64,000 nucleotides of DNA from Verrucomicrobiaceae bacterium UBA1938 (GTDB taxonomy: Bacteria > Verrucomicrobiota > Verrucomicrobiia > Verrucomicrobiales > Verrucomicrobiaceae), in assembly GCA_002336895.1 (NCBI GenBank), contig DDFC01000007.1:1-64000 (forward strand). The letters are read 5' to 3'. This document shows, piece after piece, positions 9,146 to 18,073 of this stretch. Under the pieces are notes generated by a model. The model did no database searches and had not been told where the DNA came from. It saw nothing but the letters and a program-made list of their open reading frames with translations. Both the position numbers and the translations under genes were made by a program. Each line of letters begins with the position of its first letter. Position 1 is the stretch's first letter.

Positions 9146-9913
9146 TCAGACGGCTGTCAGACCAGCTGCCTGCACTTCCTCGACTTTCCGCCTCCAGCGC
9201 ATTCCCAGCGCCACACTCCACTGGTACTTCCTCGCGTGCTCGCGGATGAGGAACGGCATGTCCGCCGTCTTGCTGAGATCAAAATGAGGCTCCAGCAAGG
9301 AAGTGAGCCACTCGCGTGTGGAGCCCTGCGGCCAGTTCCCGCGCGGCGTGAATTCCTCCAGCCAGGTGCAGGGCGTGGTCAGCAGCAGCTGGCCTCCGGG
9401 GCGCACCAGCTGCGGCAGTCGTTCGATCAGCTTAAGCGGATCGGTCAGACGGCAAAGCAGGTTGGCCGCATGCACGATGTCATAGTCGCCGAGATCACAG
9501 CGCAGATTCATGGCATCGCCCTGCTCAAAGCGCACGCGGTCACGTCGCAGATTTTCCGGCACATGAGCCACCAGCGCCGTTTTTGCGCTGCCTTCATCCA
9601 CGCGCTCATAAGGCATGCTGCCATCACGGGCCAGTGCGGCAGCGGCATCCACAAAACTCTGCGAGTAGTCGATGCCGAGCACACTGACGCCAAAGTTTGC
9701 CAGCTCAAAACTCGACCTGCCCACGGCGCAGCCAAGATCCAACACCACCGCTTCGCAGGGTGTGCGTGGCAGGTCGATCAGCTCCATGACCGTGCGCACG
9801 GGGAAGCCCAGCGCCTCACGCGGCCCCTTCTCCCACGGCAGCACCTCAGAGGGCTGGCCGTAGTGGAAGAGCAGGTATTCGTCGAGCAGCCGGCGCGTTT
9901 CGTAGATGTTCAT
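9146..9913 (-). CDS. Putative 4-mercaptohistidine N1-methyltransferase (OvoA C-terminal type)
   Basis: A class I SAM-dependent methyltransferase of 255 residues. Motif I is VVLDLGCAVGRSSFELANFG (about residues 57-76) with the acidic turn VLGIDYSQSF after it. The opening YETRRLLDEYLLFHYG matches the start of the C-terminal methyltransferase domain of OvoA, which methylates 5-thiohistidine (4-mercaptohistidine) to ovothiol A. Here the domain is encoded alone, without the iron-dependent sulfoxide synthase half. It follows the M29-like gene by 8 bp on the same strand, so the two are probably co-transcribed. Family assignment is from memory of the motif; substrate is inferred. Confidence 0.72.
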   Translation of the reverse strand: MNIYETRRLLDEYLLFHYGQPSEVLPWEKGPREALGFPVRTVMELIDLPRTPCEAVVLDLGCAVGRSSFELANFGVSVLGIDYSQSFVDAAAALARDGSMPYERVDEGSAKTALVAHVPENLRRDRVRFEQGDAMNLRCDLGDYDIVHAANLLCRLTDPLKLIERLPQLVRPGGQLLLTTPCTWLEEFTPRGNWPQGSTREWLTSLLEPHFDLSKTADMPFLIREHARKYQWSVALGMRWRRKVEEVQAAGLTAV

Positions 9914-9921
9914 CAGTCAGT

Positions 9922-11112
9922 CTATTCAGCGGCCAGAGCTTCCAGCAGGTACTTTGAGGGCTGAAAGTGCTCGTTGAGCACGGTCACCTTGCCATCGCGG
10001 AACATGCGGGTCTGCTTGATGTCAAAATTTGGAGTCTTATGCGGCGCAAAGAGGATGTCGTCGTGTGTGGCGTTCTGATGGCGCTTGAACTGCGCGGGAG
10101 TGATGTGGCCACCAAGATGATCATCGCGCCCCGTGGCCAGATGACAGGTTCCCAGCACTTTTTCATCCTGAATGTCGGCACCGGAAACCGGCAGCACCTG
10201 CGTGCCAAAGCCCAGCTCTCCGAGCACACCGGTCATCGGGTCATCGGCCAGCTTGGCATTGTGCGCATCGATGGTGCTTTGATTTCCAGCGATGAGCTCC
10301 GCCTTGATGATGCAGCCCTTGGTGACCGTCAGCTTGCCCAGCGTGCCGTCCTCATATTTCAGCGGGAAGGTCCCTTCTGCTCCTGTCGGCACAAAGTACA
10401 CTTCACCTGCAGGCAGGTTGGCAATGTCGGGCGCATCGCCCTGGCAAAGGCCGTGGCTCTTCTGCGCCTCCTGCTGACTCAATTCCAGGCGCACCGTCAT
10501 GTCAGGGCCGTTTTCCACGGTGAAATCAATTTCCACCGCATCCGCACGAGTCATCGCCTTGCGCAGCTTCTCGGCATCTTTGCTAACGACTTCATAATCG
10601 ACCGCGAGGCCGGAGTTCAGAATGACATCATTCACCCCGTGCAGCGTCGCGCCGCGGAATCCGTACTGCTTCGCAAACGCCGTCAGCGGCGCGGTGGCGG
10701 AGAAGGTGGAGATGCAGAGAATGATGTCGTAGTTTGGATAGATGTCTTTCTCCAGGCTGAGCTCTTTGCCGCTCATGTCCACGCAGAGATCAGGAAGGTC
10801 CAGATTGCTGCCGGTGGTCTGCTGGTAGGCGTACATCTCGCCGCCCTTCAGCGCCAGCTCCTCGGCCACGCCGTTTTTCAGCCCCTGATAAAAGTGATCA
10901 TGCGCACGCTTCTGGATGGGCCTCTCCGGATTTGCCAGGAAGGCGTAATCCTTGGCCTCGTCAAGATCCGGCAGGTCGATGAGGATGCAGATCTTGCGGC
11001 CGAAGGTGGGTTTGAAAACGGTGCCGAGAAGGCGTGCGAGATCAAACTTGGGAAACTGACGCCCTTGGGCAGAGGTTTGGACGGTGGTCATGGGAGCAGC
11101 GATCATAGGCAT
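9922..11112 (-). CDS. M29 aminopeptidase-like protein
   Basis: A 396-residue cytoplasmic protein. Its C-terminal half resembles metallo-aminopeptidases of the M29 (AmpS/AmpT) group: NLPAGEVYFVPTGAEGTF, then ELGFGTQVLP, then LGTCHLATGRDDHLGGHITPAQF, then HDDILFA. These supply Glu/His/Asp candidates for a dinuclear metal site. The N-terminal half carries SGKELSLEKDIYPNYDIILCIS. Similarity is partial, and some family metal ligands cannot be assigned by eye. A downstream ATG (MTTVQTSAQG, 11091) is an alternative start. It sits 8 bp upstream of the ovothiol-type methyltransferase gene, which suggests a shared process. Confidence 0.6.
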   Translation of the reverse strand: MPMIAAPMTTVQTSAQGRQFPKFDLARLLGTVFKPTFGRKICILIDLPDLDEAKDYAFLANPERPIQKRAHDHFYQGLKNGVAEELALKGGEMYAYQQTTGSNLDLPDLCVDMSGKELSLEKDIYPNYDIILCISTFSATAPLTAFAKQYGFRGATLHGVNDVILNSGLAVDYEVVSKDAEKLRKAMTRADAVEIDFTVENGPDMTVRLELSQQEAQKSHGLCQGDAPDIANLPAGEVYFVPTGAEGTFPLKYEDGTLGKLTVTKGCIIKAELIAGNQSTIDAHNAKLADDPMTGVLGELGFGTQVLPVSGADIQDEKVLGTCHLATGRDDHLGGHITPAQFKRHQNATHDDILFAPHKTPNFDIKQTRMFRDGKVTVLNEHFQPSKYLLEALAAE

Positions 11113-11175
11113 GGGAGAGTGTCAGGCAAATACGCCCTGCATTTTCACGCGGATTCAAAGAACTGCACCCCGGCT

Positions 11176-11928
11176 TCATGAGAACTGGTCCCATAATAAT
11201 TTGGCCACCATCGCAAAGACCACGGTGATGAAAATAATGCGGATGAACGGCGCCCCATGACGTATAGCCATTCCCGCCCCCAGCCGTCCACCGATGAGCT
11301 GGCCTGCAATCATCACACCCGCGATTTCATAATTCACCCGCGCGTAGTAAACGAAGATGACCAGCGAAGCCATGTTGCTCGTGAGGTTAACCACCTTGGT
11401 AAAGGCTGTGGCACGTGTCAGCTCCAGCCCCATCAGTGAGATGCAGGCCAGCGTCCAAAACGTGCCGGTGCCAGGACCAAAAAAGCCGTCATAAAATCCC
11501 AGCACACCTCCCGCCACGCAGGCAAATGCACCGATTTTTAATCGTGCCTGCGCAGCTGTTTTTCCCAGCCCGGGACTGAACAGCACATACACCGCAATGC
11601 CCAGCAGCATCCATGGCACGATCATTTTCAGCACCGCGTTGCTGATCAGTGTCACCACCCATGCACCGGCCATGGCGGAAACAAAAGTGATCAACACAGT
11701 CAGCCGCACCTGCGGCCACGACACCAGTCCTGCCTTGGCATACTTCCGCACCGCCATCAGGGTGCCCCAGACAGCCTGCATTTTGTTCGTCCCCAGCGCC
11801 ATCTGCGGCGGCAGCCCGGCCCACAACAAAGCAGGCAGCGAGATCAGCCCGCCACCGCCCGCAATCGCATCAATGAACCCACCGCTCAGCCCGGCTGCAA
11901 AGAGAAGACAGATCGTCTCCCAGTTCAT
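11176..11928 (-). CDS. TSUP-family (TauE/SafE) membrane transporter
   Basis: A 250-residue integral membrane protein with about eight hydrophobic segments. It opens with the family signature AAGLSGGFIDAIAGGGGLISLPALLWAGLPPQMALGTNK, and a second GFYDGFFGPGTGTF motif starts the C-terminal half. TSUP proteins export or import sulfite, sulfoacetate and related organosulfur anions. The substrate cannot be read from sequence. Its start codon overlaps the stop of the upstream TIM-barrel gene by 4 bp (ATGA), so translation is probably coupled. Confidence 0.9.
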   Translation of the reverse strand: MNWETICLLFAAGLSGGFIDAIAGGGGLISLPALLWAGLPPQMALGTNKMQAVWGTLMAVRKYAKAGLVSWPQVRLTVLITFVSAMAGAWVVTLISNAVLKMIVPWMLLGIAVYVLFSPGLGKTAAQARLKIGAFACVAGGVLGFYDGFFGPGTGTFWTLACISLMGLELTRATAFTKVVNLTSNMASLVIFVYYARVNYEIAGVMIAGQLIGGRLGAGMAIRHGAPFIRIIFITVVFAMVAKLLWDQFS

Positions 11929-12935
11929 GACTTGCGCCCCAGAATGCGGTCCAGAGAATCCGAAGTCTGATAGATCAACGCCTCCGGATAATGCGTGTAG
12001 GGATGGAAGTATTCAAAAGTCAGGAAGCCATTGTACCCAGTGTCCGCCAGCGCATCCGTCACCGCAGGCCAGTTGGTGGTGCCGTCCAGCAGCGGGCGGA
12101 AGGTTTCCAGGCTGAAGTCGGTCCCCTTTTTGGTGAACTCCTTCAGGTGCACGTTCTTTGTCCGCTTGCCAAGCACCTTGGCCCAATGTTCCGGAAACTG
12201 GAACATGCTGATGTTTCCGGTGTCGAAATGCACGCGCACATGCTCGCTGCCAAAACTGTCCACAAAGCTGTTCATCTCCATCGGCGTCATGAGGTAGCCA
12301 TTGAAGAAGATGTTTTCGATGTTGAGGCAGACTTTCAGTTTTTCCGCCTGCCTGGCCAGCTGCCCCACTGCCTCGCGGGCACGCTGGTCACACACATCGT
12401 TCGCCACCGGCTCGTGGTCCGTGCGCCACGGAATGTGCACCGCGCCAGGCACCACCAGCACATTCTCCACACCGAGGTCATGTGCACACTGGGCGATCTT
12501 TCCGGCCAGTTCCATGCCTTGCGCTCGCTTGGCAGGGTCATTGCTTGTCAGCGGATACGGCCAGAAAAGGAACGAGCACAGTCCGCTGATCTGAATGCCG
12601 ATCTCGTCCGCCATTTTGCGGATCTTCACGTAGTCCGCCGTGCCGTGCTTGGGCGAGAGATCATTGTCCAAGTCGTAGTTAAGCTCGATGCCGTCAAACC
12701 CCGCGTCCTTGGCCAGTTGCATGCATTCACGAAGCGTCATGCGCTCCGGATAGGGAAAGGCCCAGAGATTGATGGACTTGAGCATGTTGTACTTCTTCAC
12801 CGCTCCGCGTCGTGCATCTGCAGCTGCGGCGGGTGCAGCCCTCACAGGCTCAAAAGCCATGGCCCCCAGCCCCACCGAGGCGATAGTGGCTTTCAAGGCA
12901 TCACGGCGGGAAAAGGTGTCGGGGGTGGGATTCAT
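11925..12935 (-). CDS. Tat-exported sugar phosphate isomerase/epimerase-like TIM barrel
   Basis: A xylose-isomerase-like TIM barrel (AP endonuclease 2 superfamily) of about 336 residues. I choose MNPTPDTFSRRDALKATIASVGLGAMAFEP because it gives a twin-arginine signal (SRRDALK) with a hydrophobic stretch; the longer frame start does not. Barrel strands include FDGIELNYDLDND, VENVLVVPGAVH, VCLNIENIFFNG, VRVHFDTGNI, VHLKEF and FLTFEYFHP, which carry the Glu/His/Asp metal ligands usual in the family. Verrucomicrobia encode many such exported proteins, mostly of unknown substrate. Translationally coupled to the TSUP gene downstream. Confidence 0.85.
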   Translation of the reverse strand: MNPTPDTFSRRDALKATIASVGLGAMAFEPVRAAPAAAADARRGAVKKYNMLKSINLWAFPYPERMTLRECMQLAKDAGFDGIELNYDLDNDLSPKHGTADYVKIRKMADEIGIQISGLCSFLFWPYPLTSNDPAKRAQGMELAGKIAQCAHDLGVENVLVVPGAVHIPWRTDHEPVANDVCDQRAREAVGQLARQAEKLKVCLNIENIFFNGYLMTPMEMNSFVDSFGSEHVRVHFDTGNISMFQFPEHWAKVLGKRTKNVHLKEFTKKGTDFSLETFRPLLDGTTNWPAVTDALADTGYNGFLTFEYFHPYTHYPEALIYQTSDSLDRILGRKS

Positions 12936-13009
12936 GGTGGGGATGCAATCAGACTTAGGCCGAATGGACAAGCGGGTTCTGATTTGCCAAAGCTGTTTTT
13001 GACCATTGT

Positions 13010-14098
13010 ATGTCACCAACTATGAAATCGAGGAATGCTTCCAGCCCAAGAAGGACAGCTGCCGCCAAGCTGGCACGGAAACCGCCGTCCATCTTGGTGA
13101 AAGACCTCCGGGCGCTTATTCTTCAGTCTCGCGATTTTGTAGCACTCACTGTCAACGCAGGGCTGACCATGCTTTACTGGCACATAGGAGATCGCATTTT
13201 GCGAGATGTTTTGGCGGAGTCTCGGGGCGGTTATGGAGAAAAAATTGTCCAGACAGTGTCTGGACAATTGACCGCCGAATTTGGTCGCGGCTTCAGCCGG
13301 GCAAATCTGTTTCAAATGATCAATTTTGCCGAGTCATTTCCTGATGCCGCGATTGTCCAGACGCTGTCTGGAAAATTGAGCTGGAGCCACTTCATTCTCA
13401 TCATTCGTCTGGATGATCCGTTAAAGCGCGACTTCTACGCCGAAATGTGCCGCATTGAAGGCTGGAGCGTGCGGACGTTAGATCAAAAAATCAGCAGCAT
13501 GCTCTTTGAACGAACAGCCCTGTCAAAAAAGCCCGCCAGACTGGCACAAATGGAACTGAAACAACTCAGAGAGGAAGACAAGCTGACGCCCGCTCTGGTG
13601 TTTCGCGATCCATATTTCCTCGATTTTCTGGGCTTAAAAAACGTCTATGCAGAAAAAGATTTGGAGGAAGCCATACTGCGTGAAATGGAATCTTTCATCC
13701 TGGAACTGGGCGTGGGTTTTGCGTTTCTGGAACGACAGAAGCGCATCACGGTTGATGGAGTGGATCACTACCTAGACTTGTTGTTTTACCATCGCCATCT
13801 CAAACGCCTTGTGGCGGTGGAGCTTAAGCTTGAAGATTTTAAACCAGCATACAAGGGCCAGATGGAATTGTATCTGGCATGGTTGAACAAACACGAACGC
13901 CAGAAAGGCGAGCAGCCGCCCATCGGCCTGATTCTCTGCGCCGGGAAGCGGCAGGAAACCGTGGAGTTGCTCAACCTCGAACGCAGCGGCATCCAAGTCT
14001 CCACTTACTTCACCGAAACACTTCCAAAAACTCATTTGGAACGCAAACTGCACGAAGCCATCACCATGGCCCGAACACGATTGATGCAGCCACTGTAA
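13010..14098 (+). CDS. YhcG/DUF1016 family PD-(D/E)XK nuclease-like protein
   Basis: A 362-residue protein with the two-domain layout of the DUF1016 (YhcG) family. The N-terminal helical DUF1016_N domain (about 25-170) includes LYWHIGDRI, FGRGFSRANLFQM and QTLSGKLSWSHFILI. The C-terminal PD-(D/E)XK domain (about 190-345) has RDPYFLDFLGL, the core DHYLDLLFYHRHLKRLVAVELKLE (Asp, then E-x-K) and KGQMELYLAWL. Members are often carried in accessory DNA and linked to phage defence or restriction, but the precise role is unsettled. The start may be 13010 or the ATG at 13022. It is divergent from the Tat TIM-barrel gene, and no R-M genes are adjacent. Confidence 0.88.
   Translation: MSPTMKSRNASSPRRTAAAKLARKPPSILVKDLRALILQSRDFVALTVNAGLTMLYWHIGDRILRDVLAESRGGYGEKIVQTVSGQLTAEFGRGFSRANLFQMINFAESFPDAAIVQTLSGKLSWSHFILIIRLDDPLKRDFYAEMCRIEGWSVRTLDQKISSMLFERTALSKKPARLAQMELKQLREEDKLTPALVFRDPYFLDFLGLKNVYAEKDLEEAILREMESFILELGVGFAFLERQKRITVDGVDHYLDLLFYHRHLKRLVAVELKLEDFKPAYKGQMELYLAWLNKHERQKGEQPPIGLILCAGKRQETVELLNLERSGIQVSTYFTETLPKTHLERKLHEAITMARTRLMQPL
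13243..13269. repeat. Perfect 27-nt palindrome inside the YhcG-like gene
   Basis: Arms AATTGTCCAGACA (13243-13255) and TGTCTGGACAATT (13257-13269) flank a single central G. The sequence encodes IVQTVSGQL. A degenerate relative (arms around ATTGTCCAGAC and GTCTGGAAAAT, 13352-13375) encodes IVQTLSGKL about 110 bp further on. Confidence 0.8.
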
Positions 14099-14139
14099 CC
14101 TTGAGGCGGAGCCTGTCACTGTCTCCAGAGCCCGAACAA

Positions 14140-16485
14140 ATGAAGATGATGAAATACCATTCGCTTTTATTCCTAGCCGCCCTGTCCCTCGCCGCAGCCG
14201 AGTCCGGCTCTCCGGTCGGCAAGTTTCAGCAGCTCGATTCTTCCATCCCCACGCCTTCCCCGCAGCGCAATGCTTCAGGCGCACCGGGCTCGGCCTACTG
14301 GCAGAACCGCGCCGACTACGACATCCGGGTGGAGCTGGACGATGTGAAGCGCGCAATCTCTGCGGACGCGACAGTCACCTACCACAATCTCTCCCCGGAC
14401 CCGCTGAGCTATCTCTGGGTGCAGCTGGATCAGAATTACTTCTCTCACAATGCGGACTCACGCGCCGTGCCGAACACCAAGCGCGGTGTCGACCCGGAAA
14501 AGATCACCTACTCCGCGCTCGACCGCCTGCTGGCCTATGAGAAGTACGACGGCGACATGAAGATCCTGAAGCTCACCGATGCCAAAGGCGAGCCGCTGCC
14601 GCACACGGTGGTGAAAACGATGCTGCGCATAGATTTAAGCGAGCCTCTCGCAGCAGGAGCCGACTTTGTTTTCAAGATCGCCTGGAGCTACCCCATCAAC
14701 GACTGCAAACGCATCAGTGCGCGCACCGGATATGAGTTCTTTGAAGAAGACGGCAACACCATCTACACCATCGCGCAGTGGTTCCCGCGAATGGCGGCCT
14801 ACACAGACTACGCAGGCTGGATCAACAAACAGTTCCTCGGCACCGGAGAATTCACGCTCGAGTTTGGCAACTACAAGGTGCAGCTCACCACGCCAGACGA
14901 CCACATCGTGGCCGCCACCGGCGCGCTGCAAAACCCGGAGGCCGTGCTGAGCAAAACCCAGCGGGAGCGACTTCAGCAGGCCGAAAAAGAAAAGCGCAAG
15001 CCTGTCTTCATCGTCACACCCGATGAGGCCAAGGCGGCTGAAAAAGGAAAACCCAAGGGAAAGAAGACCTGGATCTTCCAGGCCGACAACGTCCGCGATT
15101 TCGCCTTCGCTTCTTCACGCAAGTTCGTCTGGGATGCCATGGCGGTGGAAGGTGCCAGCGTGAACGGCAAGCCGGTGATGGCCATGTCCCTCTACCCCAA
15201 GGAGGGCATGCCGCTGTGGGACAAATACTCCACGCACGCCGTCGCGCACACCATCCAGACTTATTCACGCTTCACTTTTGCTTATCCCTATCCCGTCGCA
15301 TGGTCGGTCAATGGCCCCATCGGCGGCATGGAGTACCCGATGATCTGCTTCAACGGCCCACGCCCGGAGAAAGACGGCACCTATCCGGAAAAGACCAAAT
15401 ATGGCCTCATCGGCGTGGTGATCCACGAAGTGGGTCACAATTACTTCCCCATGATCGTGAACAGCGACGAGCGCCAGTGGACCTGGATGGACGAGGGGCT
15501 AAACTCCTTTGTCGAATTTCTCACCGAAGAAGAATGGGAAAACGACTGGAAGCACCGCCGCAACGAGCGCGGCATGACGGACTACATGCGCCTGAAGGAT
15601 CGTGTACCTGTGATGACGAATTCGGAATCCATCGCTGATCTCGGCCCCAATGCCTATGGCCAGCCAACCGTGGCGCTCAATATCCTGCGCGAGCACATCC
15701 TCGGCCGTGAGGCCTTTGATCATGCGTTCAAGACTTACTCGAATCGCTGGATGTTCAAGCGCCCCACTCCCTCGGACTTCTTCCGCACCATGGAGGAAGC
15801 CAGCGGCGTCGATCTCGACTGGTTCTGGCGCGGCTGGTTTTACAGCACCGACCATGTGGATGTATCCGTCGATGAGGTGAAGTGGCTGCAGCTCGACACT
15901 CGCGATCCCGCCATCGAAAAGCCAAAAAAGAAAAAGGAGAAGGAGGAGCTGCCAAAGACGCTCACCCGCGAGCGCAACTACCCGCTCTCCAAGCGCATCG
16001 ACCGCTATCCTGAGCTGAAAGACTTCTACGATAGCTATGACGAAGCCACCGTGCTTCCGAGCGAGAAGAAAAAATTCGAGTCACTCATCAAGGAGCTGAA
16101 GGAGGAGAAGATCGACCCCGCACTGCTGCAGACAAAGCACAACTTCTACCTCATTGAGTTCAGCAACGTCGGTGGCCTCGTCACACCAGTGATCCTCAAA
16201 GCTGAATACACCGACGGCAGCAGCGAGGAGCTTCATCTCCCAGCAGAGATCTGGCGCTTCAATACAGACAAAGCCTCCAAGCTCCTCTTCACCAAGAAAG
16301 AGCTGAAATCCGTCACCTTTGACCCACGCCAGGAACTGGTGGACACCAACATCGAAAACAACTTCTGGCCCCGCCGTCCGGTGAAGAGCAAATTCCAGCT
16401 CTACAAAGATGACAAGGCGCCCAATCCCATGCGTGAGCTGACGAAGCCGGAGAAAGACGAGAAGGAAGAGACAAAGAAGGACTGA
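14140..16485 (+). CDS. M1 family zinc metallopeptidase, secreted
   Basis: An exported aminopeptidase-like M1 (gluzincin) enzyme of 781 residues. The start MKMMKYHSLLFLAALSLAAAE supplies a signal peptide; the open frame extends further upstream but overlaps the YhcG-like gene. The zinc site reads VVIHEVGHNYFPMIV with the third ligand in WTWMDEGLNSFVEF, i.e. HExxH-x18-E as in M1. The N-terminal part (YWQNRADYDIRVELDDVKRAI...) is the beta-sandwich domain. The usual GAMEN exopeptidase loop appears as GGMEYPM. The C-terminal third contains Lys/Glu-rich linkers (KPKKKKEKEE). It follows the nuclease-like gene by 41 bp. Confidence 0.93.
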   Translation: MKMMKYHSLLFLAALSLAAAESGSPVGKFQQLDSSIPTPSPQRNASGAPGSAYWQNRADYDIRVELDDVKRAISADATVTYHNLSPDPLSYLWVQLDQNYFSHNADSRAVPNTKRGVDPEKITYSALDRLLAYEKYDGDMKILKLTDAKGEPLPHTVVKTMLRIDLSEPLAAGADFVFKIAWSYPINDCKRISARTGYEFFEEDGNTIYTIAQWFPRMAAYTDYAGWINKQFLGTGEFTLEFGNYKVQLTTPDDHIVAATGALQNPEAVLSKTQRERLQQAEKEKRKPVFIVTPDEAKAAEKGKPKGKKTWIFQADNVRDFAFASSRKFVWDAMAVEGASVNGKPVMAMSLYPKEGMPLWDKYSTHAVAHTIQTYSRFTFAYPYPVAWSVNGPIGGMEYPMICFNGPRPEKDGTYPEKTKYGLIGVVIHEVGHNYFPMIVNSDERQWTWMDEGLNSFVEFLTEEEWENDWKHRRNERGMTDYMRLKDRVPVMTNSESIADLGPNAYGQPTVALNILREHILGREAFDHAFKTYSNRWMFKRPTPSDFFRTMEEASGVDLDWFWRGWFYSTDHVDVSVDEVKWLQLDTRDPAIEKPKKKKEKEELPKTLTRERNYPLSKRIDRYPELKDFYDSYDEATVLPSEKKKFESLIKELKEEKIDPALLQTKHNFYLIEFSNVGGLVTPVILKAEYTDGSSEELHLPAEIWRFNTDKASKLLFTKKELKSVTFDPRQELVDTNIENNFWPRRPVKSKFQLYKDDKAPNPMRELTKPEKDEKEETKKD

Positions 16486-16508
16486 AGACCCGCCGGCATG
16501 CCGTCATC

Positions 16509-17960
16509 TCACACGCTGCGATCCAGGATGCGCAGCACCCCTCGCAACGGAATCACCGCCCAATCAGGCCGGTTGTTCAGTTCATAGCACACTTCATAAA
16601 CTGCTTTCTCCAGCAGGCTGGCATCCAGCAGCTCGTGCAGCAGTTTCTCGTCTTCTGGCAGGAAGGACGCTCCCTGTGCCGTGCTCAGATAGGCATTGAG
16701 AAATTCCTCGCCCACACGCTCCGTCCACTCTTTCAAATCAACCCCGTCGCTGCCTTGCTGCCCCATGACCGTGTGTGCCGCATAATCAAAAGAGCGCAGC
16801 ATTCCGGCCACATCTCGCAAAGGCGAATGCTTCATGCACCGCTCGTTCAAAGAACGCGCAGGCTCGCCTTCAAAGTCGATGATGACGAAGTCACCTTCCG
16901 TATCGAGCACTTGCCCCAGATGGTAATCCCCGTGGATCCGAATGCGTGAGGCAGGAATGTCGCTTTCCAGCAGTCGTGCATGGCGTTGCCGGATTTCATC
17001 TTCCCGGCGAATCAGCTCAGCCGCTTCGGGTTGAATCAGCAGAGGCAACGCCTCCAGTTTCTGTTCCAGCAGCTGAATCATGCGCCGTGTGGTTTCGGCC
17101 ATCGACCTTCGCAGCATGGCACAATAGGACTCGTCAAACGCCTCAGGTACAAAGTCTGGGTTCTTCCTCTCAGCCTCCAGTGCCAGGTGCATTTGCGCAG
17201 TGCGCTCTCCCAACAACCTCGCTCGTCCTAGATCCTCGCTGCCAGCGATTGGATCCGCACTGCTCCTTTGCATCAGTCCACGCAATGTTGACGTCCAGGC
17301 AGTGCCCGCATTCGGCACATTTGTGACCAGCAGCGCCAGCACTCGGGGTTCGGCACCCGGACATCGATATTCGATGCCACCACAGTAGCCGGGCACATTG
17401 GCAAACTTCTGCTTTTCGCTCAAATAGCGCAGCATCTCCACATCCGGATTCCCTCCCGTTTCCGGTCTGCGGTAGAGCTTGAGAAACCAGCGGTCATCAT
17501 ACAGAACCGATGAATTGCTCTGCTCCACCGTCAGCACATGCGAATGCCGCTGCTCCACCATCACCCTCGCCTGGGTCTTGAAAGCAGCACCGCAAATCCC
17601 CGCCAGCTCCCCTGTGGCACAGCACAGTCGTCTCTCCTCAAGAATAACCTCCAGCAAAGCTGCCCGGAACTTTTCATCCTCCAACGCGTCTCTCCACACA
17701 TCTGTGCCATCCGCAGAAGCCAGCCTCATCGGCACAAGATAAGTCTCCGCTGGCGCTTCGAGGTAATCGACTCGCAGCAGCACGAGATTCCCGGCATCCC
17801 CCACAGGCAGAGCCTCCAGCACCTGCACCCCGCGCATCGTCTGCGCTTTGCCGCCAAACCAGCGGCAGCCGCGCAGATACTCTGCGAATGACGCACTTTG
17901 CAGCGCCTCCGCCCAGTCTGGCGTCATTGGCTTTTCATGATCATGCCCCGTTTCGGCCAT
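16509..17960 (-). CDS. Maltokinase-like protein
   Basis: A 483-residue kinase-fold protein related to maltokinase (Mak/Pep2), which phosphorylates maltose to maltose-1-phosphate for GlgE-type alpha-glucan synthesis. The N-terminal cap domain has LRGCRWFGGKAQTMRGVQVLEALP, the family signature. The catalytic loop IRIHGDYHLGQVLDTEGDFVIIDFEGEPARSLNERCMKHSP provides HGD, Q and the DFE metal motif. In many bacteria this domain is fused to or next to trehalose synthase; here it stands alone with no treS or glgE in the window. It is convergent with the M1 peptidase and downstream of xylA, from which a terminator separates it. Confidence 0.87.
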   Translation of the reverse strand: MAETGHDHEKPMTPDWAEALQSASFAEYLRGCRWFGGKAQTMRGVQVLEALPVGDAGNLVLLRVDYLEAPAETYLVPMRLASADGTDVWRDALEDEKFRAALLEVILEERRLCCATGELAGICGAAFKTQARVMVEQRHSHVLTVEQSNSSVLYDDRWFLKLYRRPETGGNPDVEMLRYLSEKQKFANVPGYCGGIEYRCPGAEPRVLALLVTNVPNAGTAWTSTLRGLMQRSSADPIAGSEDLGRARLLGERTAQMHLALEAERKNPDFVPEAFDESYCAMLRRSMAETTRRMIQLLEQKLEALPLLIQPEAAELIRREDEIRQRHARLLESDIPASRIRIHGDYHLGQVLDTEGDFVIIDFEGEPARSLNERCMKHSPLRDVAGMLRSFDYAAHTVMGQQGSDGVDLKEWTERVGEEFLNAYLSTAQGASFLPEDEKLLHELLDASLLEKAVYEVCYELNNRPDWAVIPLRGVLRILDRSV

Positions 17961-18014
17961 GCCGATGCTTGCTGCAGATCGGGTGCTGGTGCAAGGCGCA
18001 GGCGTTCACAGAAA

Positions 18015-18046
18015 ACAAATGAGGCGGTCGTCTCCGACCGCCTCAC
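18015..18046 (-). terminator. Terminator after xylA
   Basis: The stem GAGGCGGTCG (18021-18030) pairs with CGACCGCCTC (18035-18044) around a TCTC loop, 30 bp after the xylA stop. On the minus strand it is followed by ATTTGTTTTC. This is a good rho-independent terminator and isolates xylA from the maltokinase gene. Confidence 0.75.
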
Positions 18047-18073
18047 AAGTGGAATGCTTCTGGCAGATGCTGG

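Noticed and set aside
13010..14098. YhcG-like nuclease as part of a restriction or defence island
   Set aside because: Neighbours are a secreted TIM barrel and an M1 peptidase; no methylase, helicase or toxin-antitoxin partner is nearby.
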